DNA from: Perognathus longimembris pacificus
Taxonomy: Eukaryota; Chordata; Mammalia; Rodentia; Heteromyidae
Direction: 5' to 3'
Assembly: GCF_023159225.1 (NCBI RefSeq)
Contig: NC_063171.1
Span: 38,347,378-38,411,377 of the forward strand
Length of the DNA stretch: 64,000 bases
In this document: one piece after another, positions 54,115-64,000 of the stretch
How positions within the stretch are numbered: the first letter of the stretch is position 1
Layout of the letters: the number at the start of each line of letters is the position of its first letter
The notes under the pieces: generated by a model
What the model was told of the DNA's origin: nothing
The model's input: the letters and a program-made list of their open reading frames with translations, nothing else
The model's database searches: none
Position numbers and translations under genes: made by a program

Positions 54115-54115
<1 letters not shown>
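53331..54115 (-). mobile_element. 5'-truncated L1 with ORF2 C-terminus remnant
   Basis: The 3' end is at 53331 (T run on plus). From 54082 to 53897 on the minus strand an open frame contains WVRKMWYIYTMEFYASIR, the C-terminal region of L1 ORF2p. The rest of ORF2 and all of ORF1 are missing, so the copy is dead. Confidence 0.9.

Positions 54116-54119
<4 letters not shown>

Positions 54120-54145
<26 letters not shown>
54120..54145. repeat. (CT)n microsatellite
   Basis: Twelve CT units between the L1 and the LTR fragment. Confidence 0.9.
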
Positions 54146-54360
54146 GTTCTTTCTCTCCCTTCTCCATCTTCATGCACACAGAAGAAAAGCCATGTAAGGA
54201 CACAAGAAGGTACCTACTTGCAAGGCAGGAAGAGAGGCCTTTCCAGAAACCAGCCATGATGGAATCCTGATCACAGACTCCTCATTTCCAGAACTGTGAG
54301 AAATGAATATCTACTGTTTAAGCCACCTATCCTATGGTGCTATTAAAGCAGATTAAGCTG
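54146..54360 (+). repeat. MaLR (THE1/MST-like) LTR fragment
   Basis: gccatgtaaggacacaagaag, gcaggaagagaggcctttcc, ccagaactgtgagaaatg and gtttaagccacctatcc are the 3' half of this LTR type in order. Confidence 0.8.
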
Positions 54361-54650
54361 ACTGGACAGGTAGAGGACATGAAGCCTCACAGGTGTGAAA
54401 AGCTCTGTGGAAAGTCACCCAATGCTAGGTGACAGGGCTTGAAATTAGAGCTGGATCCCACTGGATGTACCAGATGCTGCAGATACCATTTGGGGAACCG
54501 GATCCCTGAATGTAAGCCTGGCATCCCATAGGGATCTGCCAACTGACCTCTTGCTCTGTGCTCCCATCACAGTTCTTGGCTCCACACCCAACTCATCTTC
54601 CCTGGGCTAGGCCCCTCCACCCTCGCTCATATCCACTGTGGTGCAGTGCT

Positions 54651-54662
54651 GCCATCTGCTGG
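54651..54662 (-). promoter_or_regulatory. CTCF-type motif
   Basis: gccatctgctgg is an exact reverse match to CCASYAGRKGGC. With flanks the minus strand reads tggccagcagatggcagc. Same orientation as the motif at 30249. Confidence 0.65.
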
Positions 54663-55144
54663 CCAGATCCACCCACCGCTCCAGCTACCAAGACAGGAGG
54701 AGATTTTTCTCTTACTCCCTCCCCTCTACTGTCTACCTCACTGTCTTACTTCTAATTCTTTCTACTCTCTCCTTCAGTCCTATTGCAATATGGTATGACT
54801 GGCCAAAAATAACAACAAGGAACAACAACATGCCAGAATTTTAAAAAGCAGATTACAGAGATTTACTCTCGGGTTCAAGGAGGAAACAGATTCCAAAACA
54901 GGAGCAGGTGATTGATTTTTCAAGGGGTGAGGTGTAAGTCAAATTCTTAGAGACTAAGCCAGACATCTGGGCATGTCTGAGACATCCCTGACCTCAAATA
55001 AGAGTACTGAAGCCTCTCAAAATGTACCGAGGAGGTGGGCAGGCCTTCTGGCAAGCCCAAAGGAAGAGGTTATCAGGAATAAACTCCACTCCTTTGTTTC
55101 AAGACAGAAGGCTGTTATGGCTGGTTTTGGTTAGGCCCACAGTG

Positions 55145-55200
55145 GCTCACCCCATTTGACAGCTAAGGAAGCTGAGGCTCAGAGAGAGAGTGATTAATTA
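55145..55200 (-). repeat. MIR fragment (reverse)
   Basis: ttgacagctaaggaagctg then aggctcagagagag. Confidence 0.65.
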
Positions 55201-56074
55201 CCCCATCATGGGGGTGGATATACTTCAGGGAGATGGCTACTGTGCCTGAAATGTACCTCAGAGGTATTAAATAGGCTGACATATGTGTGAGAGAGCGTGA
55301 AACATTAAAGTTGGTGCTTTGAGGGATCTCATTATCTTCTCTCCACATCAACCCTGACTTTTGCCCCTCCGTGAAGCTACCCAGAGTCTGGCTTATCTGG
55401 TTAAGAGGTGCACATCACAGACAGTAGCTGCTTTCTGCACTCACCCAACATTCATGGGAAAGAAGCAGATGGCAAAACTGGAGCCAGAAGGAGGGCCCAG
55501 AGAGGAGAAATGGCAAGGGAGTGGGAGAGTAAACGAAGAGGCAACCCAGAAGGGAAGCAATGTGGAGGTAAGAGCCAGAAGACAGAGCACTGAGTCTGCT
55601 GTTATCAAGAAGGGTGTCTTCTGGGAAGGCATTTCCATCTAGGAAGTGGACATGATGCAACTGTAGGCCTCAGTCTTTGGTTCATCAGCTTCCAATAAGG
55701 GTTCAGTGAAACCAAGAAAAGCAGAGGGTTGGTGGGTAAGTGCCCTCCCCTTCTGTGATTCCTTTTCTTAGGAGCCACTTATTACCAAGCCCCACAACAC
55801 TACAGACTGGGAGGCTCTGCCCTGGCCTAGCCAGTCATGGTAGAAGTCAGGAGGTGGGCTTGCTCTTTCCAGATTTGCTCTCTGCAGATGCCTCGGCTCA
55901 TTGTTCTCAATGTTTCAGCATGGCAGAAGCAAAGTCATGCACGCACCAGAAGGAAACAGGTAGTAATTAGGAAAGGCAGGGAGTCATGTGCTTCAACAGG
56001 AAGGCAGTAATTTTGATAATTTTGTTTCCTGGGAAGGAACACACATTCCCATGGATTTGCAAATAGGGCTTAAA

Positions 56075-56165
56075 GAGCCTTGAATTAAGAATTTGAAGTC
56101 TGGAGTTTGATCCAGATTTGGTTGGGTCACTCCCTGTGTTATTTTGGGCAAGCCTCTTCTTCACT
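56075..56165 (+). repeat. MIR SINE fragment
   Basis: gagtttgatccagatttgg, gtgttattttgggcaagcc. Confidence 0.65.
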
Positions 56166-56169
56166 TGTG

Positions 56170-56392
56170 TTTTTGTTTTGTTTTTGTGCTTTTATTGGGG
56201 CTTTCACTGAGACCTTTTGCCTTTGTTTTTTTTTTGTTGCCCAAGGCTAGCACTCTACTTTGAGCTACTGCTACTTTAAAGAGTCCTACCTTTTTTTTGT
56301 TTTTTACTCAGGCTATCTTTGTATGGCGAATTCTCAGATCTCAGCCTCCCAAGTAGCGAGGATTATAGGTGTAAGCTACCGGCACCTGGAAG
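56170..56392 (-). repeat. B1-Geo dimeric SINE
   Basis: gcccaaggctagcactctac and gtagcgaggattataggtg. The Geo end is heavily diverged. Confidence 0.8.
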
Positions 56393-56482
56393 ATCTCAAC
56401 TTTTTGTATGGAATACATAGATAAACAACCCCAGCATTTTTCAGAATAGTGCCTAGCACCTAGTAATTCACATTTCTGGAAT

Positions 56483-56882
56483 GAGAGTTGTTGGGGTCAG
56501 CTGCACCTTTAAGGGGCCACAGCTGACCTCAGCCTGTCCCTCCCCTTCCTGTCTTTAACTGGAAGAGAAGGAAGTCTGACATCACTTAAGGGACAGCTCC
56601 TTGGGACCAATCAGGGGCCCCTCTCTTGTGCCCGCCTTTAGGGTATATCTGGGAGGTTCCTCATTTGAATGAACAGAAGCCTTAGAGGCTTTCTCCAGGT
56701 GCCCACGCGGTCTGTCCGTGTTGTTCTTGGCGGCTTTGGGGCACCCTGCGACCACACGCCACCGAGGCTACCCGTGGCCATCGCTCCCTCGTGAGCGATA
56801 ATGGACCACCCAGGAAGGGGCGGAAAAAGCCCCTTCCCCCCCAAGCGAGGGGAATTCGAGAGAGAGAGATCCCACAGAGAGT
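56483..56882. mobile_element. Solo LTR, class II (ERVK-type) endogenous retrovirus
   Basis: The LTR proper is 56489-56876 (388 bp). It begins tgttgggg and ends cccaca, so it has the retroviral TG...CA ends with a short inverted repeat. It is flanked by a perfect 6-bp duplication, gagagt, at 56483-56488 and 56877-56882; six bases is the usual length for class II (beta-like) elements. Reading plus, a CCAAT box lies at 56607-56611 and a tatatc stretch about 35 bases later, suggesting plus orientation. No internal sequence, primer-binding site or open retroviral gene adjoins it, so the provirus was lost by LTR-LTR recombination. GC and CpG content is high compared with its surroundings, consistent with youth. 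I see no second copy in the window. Confidence 0.85.
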
Positions 56883-57268
56883 TACCTAAATAGGATTCTC
56901 ATTCCCCAGTCTGTGTAGATATGTGCACTGATAGAGAAAATGGGTTTACCTTTACAGTACGGGGCCTGTCATTCTTAGGGATTATTTGATATAATTTCCT
57001 ATCTTTGTAAGAGAGAGCCAGGACCAGGAGAGATCCAATGATATGTCCAAAGCTCATAGCTGAGTTAGAATGAGCCTCTACTCAGCTCTACCCAGGCAGC
57101 AGAGGTAACCAGGTCTTACAGTCCCTTCCTGAGGAGACAGGCAGGTGTCAGCTGAGCTTGGCGCCCAGGACTGTTTGCAGTGCCCAGTGGTGGATCTTGA
57201 CTTACTGTTAGGAATTTTTTTCTCATTTTCAGGTGGAATTTAGTAAAACCATGAAGAAAATATCAGGT
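56883..57268. other. Single-copy flanking sequence
   Basis: No gene. 57010-57120 shows weak MIR-type similarity. Confidence 0.35.
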
Positions 57269-57269
57269 T

Positions 57270-57505
57270 GAAGCCAGAAACTGGTAGCTCACACCTATAA
57301 TCCTTGCTACTCAGGAGGCTGAGAGATGAGGATTGTGGTTCACAGCTAGCCCAGACAGTAACTTTTCCCCAATTAACCACCAAAAAGCACAAGTGGGGTA
57401 GAGGTGTGGCTCAAAGGATAGAGCACCAGAGTTGAGGAAAAAAGCCAAGCAGGAGTATGAGGCCCTGAGTTCAAGCTCCCAGTATATACCTCCCCCCACC
57501 CCAAC
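57270..57505 (+). repeat. B1-Geo dimeric SINE
   Basis: gaagccagaaactggtagctc to gccctgagttcaagctccc. Confidence 0.88.
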
Positions 57506-57534
57506 ACACACACTCAGGTTTTATCAGCAACTAG

Positions 57535-57665
57535 CTTGATGATCTTGTCATTTCACCTGTCTACTCAGTTTCTGCTAAGACCTGCAAATAATAAAAGTGC
57601 TTGCCTGTTATGATTGCTGTGAGGAGGAAATAAAAGGCCCTGTGTAAAGTATTTTAACAAAAACC
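57535..57665 (+). repeat. MIR SINE, diverged
   Basis: gatgatcttgtcatttcacc, then gattgctgtgaggaggaaat and gccctgtgtaaagt. Confidence 0.6.
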
Positions 57666-58482
57666 CCACAGCATGAAAACCAATGAATTGTTAGCAGCAT
57701 TGCAATTGCAACTATGATTATTGGAAAGCAGTGACATACAGTATTCTACTTGGTGGCTTTTGGCATTTTTCTTATTTTGCTGCAGAATCTCACTGAGGCC
57801 TACGGTTTTGTTTTGTTTTGCTCCTCTGCCTCATTCTGACACATTTCTGCCTGTTTCTATCCTTCTAACCCTCCCAGGCCTTCCCACTGGGCCCAAATGA
57901 GCAGCTTCTTAGGGCTAGGGGCCTGGCCAGCCAGAATGCCTTGCTTGACATTCATTCTCCTCTTGACATCGGTGACCCTTCATTACTCCCCCATGAAGGC
58001 TGATAATTAACAGCCTGGGGATGATCCCTAGCCAAGGGGTTCCAGCTCCTCCCACATGGCACTTTTCTGTGGTGATGGGCCCAGTTTAAGCAGATGGGGA
58101 AATATCAAGGAATTTGACCAGACAGTTATCAAACTGTTAAGTACCCAGGAATTGGGGGAGCAAGTTGTTAGACTTTCAGTAGTTTGGAAATAGATGTGGT
58201 GGGACTATTCATAGTATAGGAGTCAGCAAACATTACAAGTTAGGGACTTGTTTGAATCCAGCATCCAGGAGATCACTAGAAAAATTCTTCTCCTCAAACT
58301 CACTATCTGAGATTAATTGGACGTGTGTTTAGCTTGCACATATCTAGAGAATGAATTATTTAAAATTATGAGTAATACCAGCTTGTTAGGAAACATTCAG
58401 ATAATATGGGGTAATAAAAATGGACAAGCAAAAGTCTTTCTTCATTTATTCCTTCCAGCTGCCTTGATAGCTACTGTTTGGG
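57666..58482. other. Single-copy flanking sequence
   Basis: No gene. 57950-58020 (ttgacatcggtgacccttc, ggctgataattaacagcc) is repeat-free and might be regulatory. Confidence 0.35.
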
Positions 58483-58726
58483 TTTTTTTTTGTGCTGGTA
58501 CTGGGGCTTTGAACTCAGGGTGTCCTCACTTGTCTTTTCTACTCAAGGCTGGTGCTTTCTCACTTGAGCCATAGCTCCACTTCTGGCTTTTTGTTAGTTA
58601 AGTGAAGATCTTCAGAGTCACATACAGACTCCCCCACATCCCCAGGCTGGCTTTGAACTTTGATCTGCAGATCTCTCAGTCTTTTCAGGAGCTAGGATTA
58701 TAGGCATGAGCCACCAGCACCTGGCT
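58483..58726 (-). repeat. B1-Geo dimeric SINE
   Basis: tgctggtactggggctttg to gcatgagccaccagcacctg. Confidence 0.9.
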
Positions 58727-58793
58727 TAGAGATATCTGCTCTTATTTTCTTCTGGATGCCTGCAGAACTCTTTGTGGATATAGAAAAATAGCA

Positions 58794-58816
58794 TATATAT
58801 ATATATATATATATAT
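58794..58816. repeat. (AT)n microsatellite
   Basis: Eleven AT units. Confidence 0.95.
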
Positions 58817-59487
58817 GGTATTATTGAATGGGCTGGACTTGAAACAAGAAACAGCTTCATTTTCCTCTTACTTCTGCTACTGCTGCTATTCATTCTGTTA
58901 TATAGAATCGCTCTGAAGACTGCCTTGAGCAGACACAATAGCTTTCTGGTCACTTCCAGGCATTGAAAAAAATAGTTCAGTCCACTTCAATTTAAAACTT
59001 AAATCTTACATCCAGTTCAAAGCTCCTCTCATCCCCCAATCTTAGGTCTGACCTGTGTCTCAGAAACCTGTAGTGGGAAAGAGATCACTCATTCTCCTTT
59101 CGTCTCATTCCCCAGGGGTGGAGGAGGGAGACAGATCAAGTCTTTTTAATTTAGTGGCTGTTCTTTGTAGTTCTCTCTTGGCTCAGGGAGTTGACCTGCA
59201 CACCTTCTAGTACATCAGTGAGCTGCTGGGAGGTATGACACGGATGGTCTCCTTATGGCTGTTTCTTGCTGGCTGGTAGCCTGTGACCCTCACTCAAGTC
59301 CTTTTTCCACAGGTACAATCTACCCACACTTGGTGGTGAAGTCCCATTCCCCAAGCAGGCAGTCTGCTTTAATGAAATGTTACCAAAATAACTCTAGAGT
59401 GGTTATCTTCCATAGCACCCACTGGCCCATCTCAGAGAATTAAGACCTTCTTGGAATACTGAATGGTAGAGATGCATCTTAAAAAAC
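58817..59487. other. Single-copy flanking sequence
   Basis: No gene or repeat recognised. Confidence 0.4.
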
Positions 59488-59727
59488 ATTTTTTTTTTGT
59501 CAGTCATGGGGCTTGAACTCAGGGCCTGGGTGCTGTCCCTGAGCTTTTTCAATCAAAGATAGCACTCTCCCACTTTGAGCCACAGTACCATTTCTGGTTT
59601 TCTGGTGGTTTATTGGAGATAAGAGACTCATGGACTTTCCTGCCCAGGCTGGCTTCAAACCAGGATCCTCAGATCTCAACCTTCTGAATAGCTAGGATTA
59701 CAGGCATGAGTCGCCTGTGCCCAGCCT
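59488..59727 (-). repeat. B1-Geo dimeric SINE
   Basis: gtcagtcatggggcttgaac to ggcatgagtcgcctgtgcc. Confidence 0.92.
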
Positions 59728-59733
59728 TCCATG

Positions 59734-59938
59734 TTTTGTTTTTTTTTCTTGCCAGTCATGGAGCTTGAACTCAGGGCCTGAGCACTATCCCTGGCTTCTT
59801 TTTGCTCAAGGCTAGCACTCTACCATTTGAGTCACAGTGCCACTCCTGGCTTTTTCTAAATATGTGGTGCTGAGGAATCGAACCCAGGGCTTCATGTATA
59901 TGAGGCAAGCACTCTACCACTAGGCCTCATTCCCAGCC
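59734..59938 (-). mobile_element. IDL-Geo dimeric SINE
   Basis: ttgccagtcatggagcttg to ggcctcattcccagcc, placed immediately after the preceding B1-Geo copy. The Geo halves of the two neighbours can be compared directly. Confidence 0.93.
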
Positions 59939-60724
59939 TTATGTGTTGGTTTTTACATAAGGAAAAACCACAAAATCAGATCCTTCTCCCATAGAACACT
60001 TTTTTATTTTTTCCTTTATTGTCAGAAGGCAGAGAGAAAAACATTAGAACTACAGAGATTCTGGAAAGGACTCTTGTTTTCTGGTACCTCTGCTAACCTT
60101 CCTTTTCAGCAGGAATTTCTCTAGAGTAGCATATGGTAGCCTCTCAATCTAGGCCAGGGCCATTGATCTGGGGTATGAACAAGGCATATGGAATTAAGCA
60201 CCCAGGACCTGGCATTCAGCAGGTACTCAATAAATGTTTGTTTAGCCTGAAGCATGTTAACCACCCTTTTAAATGGCAGCCACCCAGGAACAGTTGTACA
60301 CATAATTACAGCTTAGTCAGATTGACTTAGTTGTAACTTGTAAATTGGGCTTGCTTTCAACATCCCCCTGTTCACTGAGCTAAATCTTCACAGCTCAACA
60401 AACTTGGCCAGGTCTGGTCCAGGAAGGACTATTGGCCCAGACTACAAGTCCTTGGGGCACAAGGTAGACAATAGCCACAAGAACGTGACCAGAATAGGAT
60501 GTTTTAAAACCAGTCTCTCCAGGAATGACAATTAAAGAAACTGTAGTCTAGAGGAGAAATAAAATCAAAACAAGGTCACAAATGTAACTGGGAAGCATTT
60601 GTTTTGAGCATGCATCCTGTTTCCATATCCCTCTTAGTTTCCGTCTCTCCATCACCAGGAAAAGGGTGTAGAGCAGGCCCTTGCTTCCCTTTCTCTCTGT
60701 TTTTCACAAATTCTCCTTGCCTAG
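59939..60724. other. Single-copy flanking sequence with an L2 tail
   Basis: ttcagcaggtactcaataaatg at about 60213-60236 is an L2/MIR-type 3' end. No gene seen. Confidence 0.4.
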
Positions 60725-60955
60725 CTGAGCGCTTGTGGCTCAAAACTGTAATTCTACCTACTCAGGAGGCTGAGATCTGAGGATCACAGTCTGAAAGCCA
60801 GCCTGGGCACAAGATTCCATGGGATTTTTATCTTTCATTAACCAGCAAAAGGCTAAACAGGGAGGTGTGGCCCAAGTGATAGAGCACTAGCTTTGAGAAA
60901 AAAGCCAGGCAAAATCATGGGGCTCTGAGTTCAATTTCCAGTACTGGCACAAACC
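60725..60955 (+). repeat. B1-Geo dimeric SINE
   Basis: gctgagcgcttgtggctc to gctctgagttcaatttcc. Confidence 0.88.
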
Positions 60956-61538
60956 AAACCTAACCAAAAGTCCCCTTTCCCCCAGTCTTCTTGACTTTCC
61001 TGTCCTCTGGCATCTCCAACCTGTCATTCTGTGGGGTTTCTTCTTGCTGATCTCTACACGCATATACACGCACACGTGTGCATACACACATGTATGCACA
61101 CATATCCCTCCAGACCAGTGGTATGTTTTTCTTTGTCATGTCCTGTTCCCTTGGCAGTGGGAGTGCACCCTCCCTGATCACACACACCATAGCAGTTTTG
61201 TTACAACCATCTGCATGTTTGGGAATTCCAGGCAATAACATTTTCCATTGCTTTACACAATGGAGTATAATTAGTAAAGGCAACTTGTCCCTGGCTGTCA
61301 CACATCCTCATCTCCCAGCTTTCTCAGCCCATCTGGCAGACACTCTCACAGGACCCCTTCTCCAAACCCTGCTGTAAACGAGTTAGAAGCACATCCAACA
61401 CAACCATTTTGAGCATCCTGGAGTCTGGAACTGAGGCTGGGACTCTTGGGAATGTGAAGGAACAGTTCTTAGTTTCTTCCTTCCAGGATTCAAGTTTGTG
61501 GTATTTTGTTTTTGCTTTTTAAAAAAAAATTTTTAAGT
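60956..61538. other. Single-copy flanking sequence
   Basis: No gene. Alternating CA/CG/TG sequence at 61055-61100 is Z-DNA-like. Confidence 0.4.
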
Positions 61539-61758
61539 CTTTTTTTTTTTTTTTTTTTTTTTGGCCAGTCCTGGGCCTTGGACTCAGGGCCTGAGCATCG
61601 TCCCTGGCTTCTTTTTGCTCAAGCCTAGCACTCTGCCACCTGAGCCACAGCGCCACTTCTGGCCATTTTCTACATATGTGTGGTGCTGGGGAATCGAACT
61701 CAGAGCTTCATATATATGAGGCAAGCACTCTTGCCACTAGGCCATATTCCCAACCCCA
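61539..61758 (-). mobile_element. IDL-Geo dimeric SINE
   Basis: A T run of about 23 is followed by ggccagtcctgggccttgg and ends ggccatattcccaacccc. Both monomers are complete. Confidence 0.93.
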
Positions 61759-61824
61759 TTATTATTTTTTTTAACTTTTAAGATTTGTTTGCATGTTTTA
61801 TTTTTTTGCTGTATCATTTTTATT

Positions 61825-61901
61825 TTTGGCAATACTGGAGTTTGAACTTAGAGTCCTGTTCTGGCTAGGAAGACACTATCATTGAGCCGTGCTTTTAGCC
61901 T
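61825..61901 (-). repeat. ID-like SINE, old
   Basis: ggcaatactggagtttgaac to attgagccgtgcttttagcc. Confidence 0.6.
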
Positions 61902-61914
61902 TACTTATTATTTT

Positions 61915-62340
61915 TTAGTTTATCTTTAAGTAGTTGTACAAAGGAGCTTTCATTCAACATGTCAGCCTATGAGTACAATGCAGCTTTCCTTGTTTTTAAA
62001 AAATTAAGTAGCTGGGGCTGGGGATATGGCCTAGTGGCAAGAGTGCTCGCCTCGTATACATGAAGCCCTGGGTTCGATTCCCCAGCACCACATATACAGA
62101 AAATGGCCAGAAGTGGCGCTGTGGCTCAAGTGGCAGAGTGCTAGCCTTGAGCAAAAGGAAGCCAGGGACAGTGCTCAGCCCCTGAGTCCAAGGCCCAGGA
62201 CTGGCCACAAAAAAAAAAAAAAAAAAAAAAAACACCAAAAATTAAGTAGCTGTACAAAGGACTTTCAATTCCGGAAGTCCGTTGATGAGGACAGTTCATC
62301 TTGATTAATGTCACCCCTTCCATCATTCTCCCCCATCTTG
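61915..62340 (-). mobile_element. L1 3' end, older subfamily, split by a SINE
   Basis: aagtagttgtacaaaggagc to aaattaagtagct, resuming at 62237 and ending around gattaatgtcaccccttcc and catcattctccccc. Confidence 0.75.
61999..62251 (+). mobile_element. IDL-Geo SINE with perfect 15-bp duplication, inserted into L1
   Basis: The element is 62014-62236. ID monomer ggggctggggatatggcc with B box gggttcgattcccc; Geo monomer agaagtggcgctgtggctc to ccaggactggcc; A tail of about 22. aaaaattaagtagct is repeated at 61999-62013 and 62237-62251. CpGs are intact (gctcgcctcgtatac), which argues for recent insertion. Confidence 0.97.
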
Positions 62341-62342
62341 CT

Positions 62343-62442
62343 TTGATTTTGAGACAGGGTTTCACCATGTATTCCAGGCTGGCCCAGAACTCTTCATCCT
62401 CCTGCCTCAGCCTTCTCAGTGCTGGGATCACAGGCATGCTGT
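62343..62442 (-). repeat. B1 SINE (reverse)
   Basis: gagacagggtttcaccatg to gctgggatcacaggcatgc. Confidence 0.85.
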
Positions 62443-62931
62443 GATTTCAAGTCTGTGTGGCTCCACCAAATTCCAACTTCTATTCAACTTCATACTTCCA
62501 AGCTTAGCACAGGTGCCATTACTCCAGGAAACGTATCTTGAACATCCAGTTGCATAAGTGATTCTCTCTCTGGGCTCCCCAGGGTGATTGTACTGAGCTG
62601 TATCTTACCTACACAGCTCTGTGGTGATACAGGGACACAGCTGTCCATGGCAGTCACCTTGGGGCGGACTTCACTCTAGAGAGAGAGGGCTGATGGCGAT
62701 GGTGCAGATGCCCAGCTCTGTGCTTGGACATCGTGAGCTGGCCTGGACCTGCACAGCGGAGGGCAGTGCCTTTTACTACCCTCACTTTAGCTTCTCTACC
62801 AATGTTCAAGTAATAATGTCCTGTTTTCCAATAGAAAAATAACGAATGTTAGTTATAGGGACTTGGGGAATAAAGAAAAACAGAACAGCAGAATATTTTT
62901 ATCTCACCAGCTGAAAATAAGCAAAAGTAAC
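62443..62931. other. Single-copy flanking sequence
   Basis: No gene or repeat recognised. Confidence 0.4.
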
Positions 62932-63152
62932 TTTTTTTTTGGTCTGAACTCAGGTCCTAGGCACTTCCCCATAGCTTTTTCACTCAAGGCTTGTGCTCTA
63001 CCACTTAAGCCACAGTTCCACTTCCAGCTTTTTTGCTGAAGATAAGTGTTTCATGAACTTTCCTGCCCAGGCTAGCTTCAAACTGCAATCCTCAGATCAG
63101 ATCTCAACTTCCCAAGTAACTAGAATTACAGGCATAAGCTACCAGCACCCAG
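62932..63152 (-). repeat. B1-Geo dimeric SINE
   Basis: ggtctgaactcaggtcctag to ggcataagctaccagcacc. Confidence 0.88.
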
Positions 63153-64000
63153 AGAAAAATTAGTATGTTAATATATCTTCTTCCAGTCTCTTTACTGTAC
63201 AGACTTTAATTGTGATCAAGTGATAAATACAATTATACATGATCACACATATACATATGTACACAAACTAGTCATGAACATTAGAGAAAGTACCTGTAGA
63301 TATAGAATAAAATACAAGTGAATAGCTAGCATTCTAGAATCCCTAAATTAGAAAATTCCAGTTTACATTTTAGTATATTTTCATAAAAACCTAAAAAAAA
63401 TCACACGGTTGCATAATCTCATATGTTTCTAAAATTTTAATCATAGTTAACAAAAGGACACTCCAAGAATTTAGCTGGCAGAGTTTACCTCAAGGTTTTA
63501 GTAATGTGCATTTTCTACCTGGTGCTTTCTGAGTCTTGGTTAATTTTAAAAAAATGACTCAGGCTGTCCTGATTGTCTTTAATGATGTTGAACGTCATTA
63601 ATAATACTCTTTGGCAATGAGAATGGCCATTATGCTCTTTTGTATACTTCTGTTTTTGAGAAATGGAAGAAAGGGAGAAAAGGGAAGATTTTCAGATTGA
63701 TAATTACCTCATCTTAGTGTCCCAACCACGCAAATTATTTGGCTGTGCTCATTGAAGTTAGAATAGAATAGACACAGGCAGTGTTTTATATAGTCTTTTA
63801 TCAAAGTGACAATGTATTATTGACCAACTCCATTTTCTATGTTTTTTTGGGAGTGGTGGTGGTAGCGGTGGTAGAAGTAGAATGGTAGGGATTCAGGGAA
63901 GAAAGCAAAAGCAAAACTAGAATCTGTGTGAACATGATAATCTTGACAAACAAATGAGGTTGGACCTTGACCTCCGACCACAAAGCTCCTGTTCATTGTG
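63153..64000. other. AT-rich single-copy sequence with candidate conserved element
   Basis: No gene. 63555-63745 is repeat-free and contains a near-perfect palindrome, aatgatgttgaacgtcatt (63581-63599), followed by motif-rich sequence (gattgataattacctcatc, cacgcaaattatttggc), reminiscent of conserved enhancers. Confidence 0.35.

Larger units (their letters stand above)
54361..56074. other. Single-copy flanking sequence
   Basis: No gene. It includes the CTCF-type motif at 54651 and a reverse MIR fragment at about 55145-55200 (gctaaggaagctgaggctc). Confidence 0.4.
29531..64000. other. 5' flank of KIRREL1, no recognisable gene
   Basis: The region upstream of the gene on its own strand. I checked both strands for protein-like frames and found only an L1 ORF2 remnant (53897-54082) and frames created by SINEs and dinucleotide repeats. 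Individual repeats and candidate regulatory sequences are listed below. Confidence 0.6.

Noticed and set aside
62014..62100. tRNA-like sequences with A and B boxes
   Set aside because: These are ID-type SINE monomers: they lack a tRNA acceptor pairing and are followed by A-rich tails and target duplications.
29531..64000. Neighbouring genes expected near KIRREL1 in mammals (CD5L or Fc-receptor-like family)
   Set aside because: I found no scavenger-receptor cysteine-rich or Fc-receptor-like exon on either strand. The region between is gene-poor.

Overview
This is nuclear DNA from a placental mammal, most likely a geomyoid rodent (kangaroo rats, pocket mice, pocket gophers). The main evidence is a dense load of dimeric SINEs. 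In one type, an ID-like tRNA-Ala-derived left monomer is joined to a right monomer that matches what I recall of the IDL-Geo SINE described only from Geomyoidea. A second and more numerous type joins a B1-like (7SL-derived) left arm to the same right monomer. B1, ID, L1, MIR, L2 and MaLR copies fit the same picture. There is nothing bacterial, and no CRISPR array, operon or tRNA gene.

I can support one protein-coding exon. It is the first coding exon of KIRREL1 (NEPH1), on the minus strand at 28804-28855. It encodes the signal-peptide start MLSLLVWILTLSDTFSQ and ends in a canonical GT splice donor, inside a roughly 1.1-kb CpG island (28440-29530). The gene reads toward lower coordinates, so 1-28803 is the start of a long first intron; no further KIRREL1 exon is visible there. 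Positions above about 29530 are the 5' flank, and I recognise no second gene in it.

Intron 1 (1-28803) holds single-copy sequence with SINE clusters at 4.1-4.5, 7.8-8.9, 16.4-17.6, 19.2-21.4 and 23.4-24.2 kb. It also carries several stretches that look like conserved non-coding regulatory DNA (12.74, 15.6 and 26.1 kb) and a perfect RFX X-box palindrome at 6180. The 5' flank (29.5-64 kb) is more repeat-rich. It contains two strong CTCF-type motifs (30249, 54651), a CRE/MEF2-like cluster at 38.65 kb, further candidate conserved elements (47.65, 49.65, 63.6 kb), a nest of LTR, L1 and DNA-transposon fossils at 52.2-54.4 kb, and an intact solo LTR of class II endogenous-retrovirus type at 56489-56876 with a perfect 6-bp target duplication.

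The most informative material is the record of retroposition. Many insertions have intact target-site duplications, several are nested so their order can be read, and the two dimeric SINE families share one module. All family assignments come from reading and memory, without alignment. Boundaries of repeats are good to about 5-20 bases unless a duplication is quoted.
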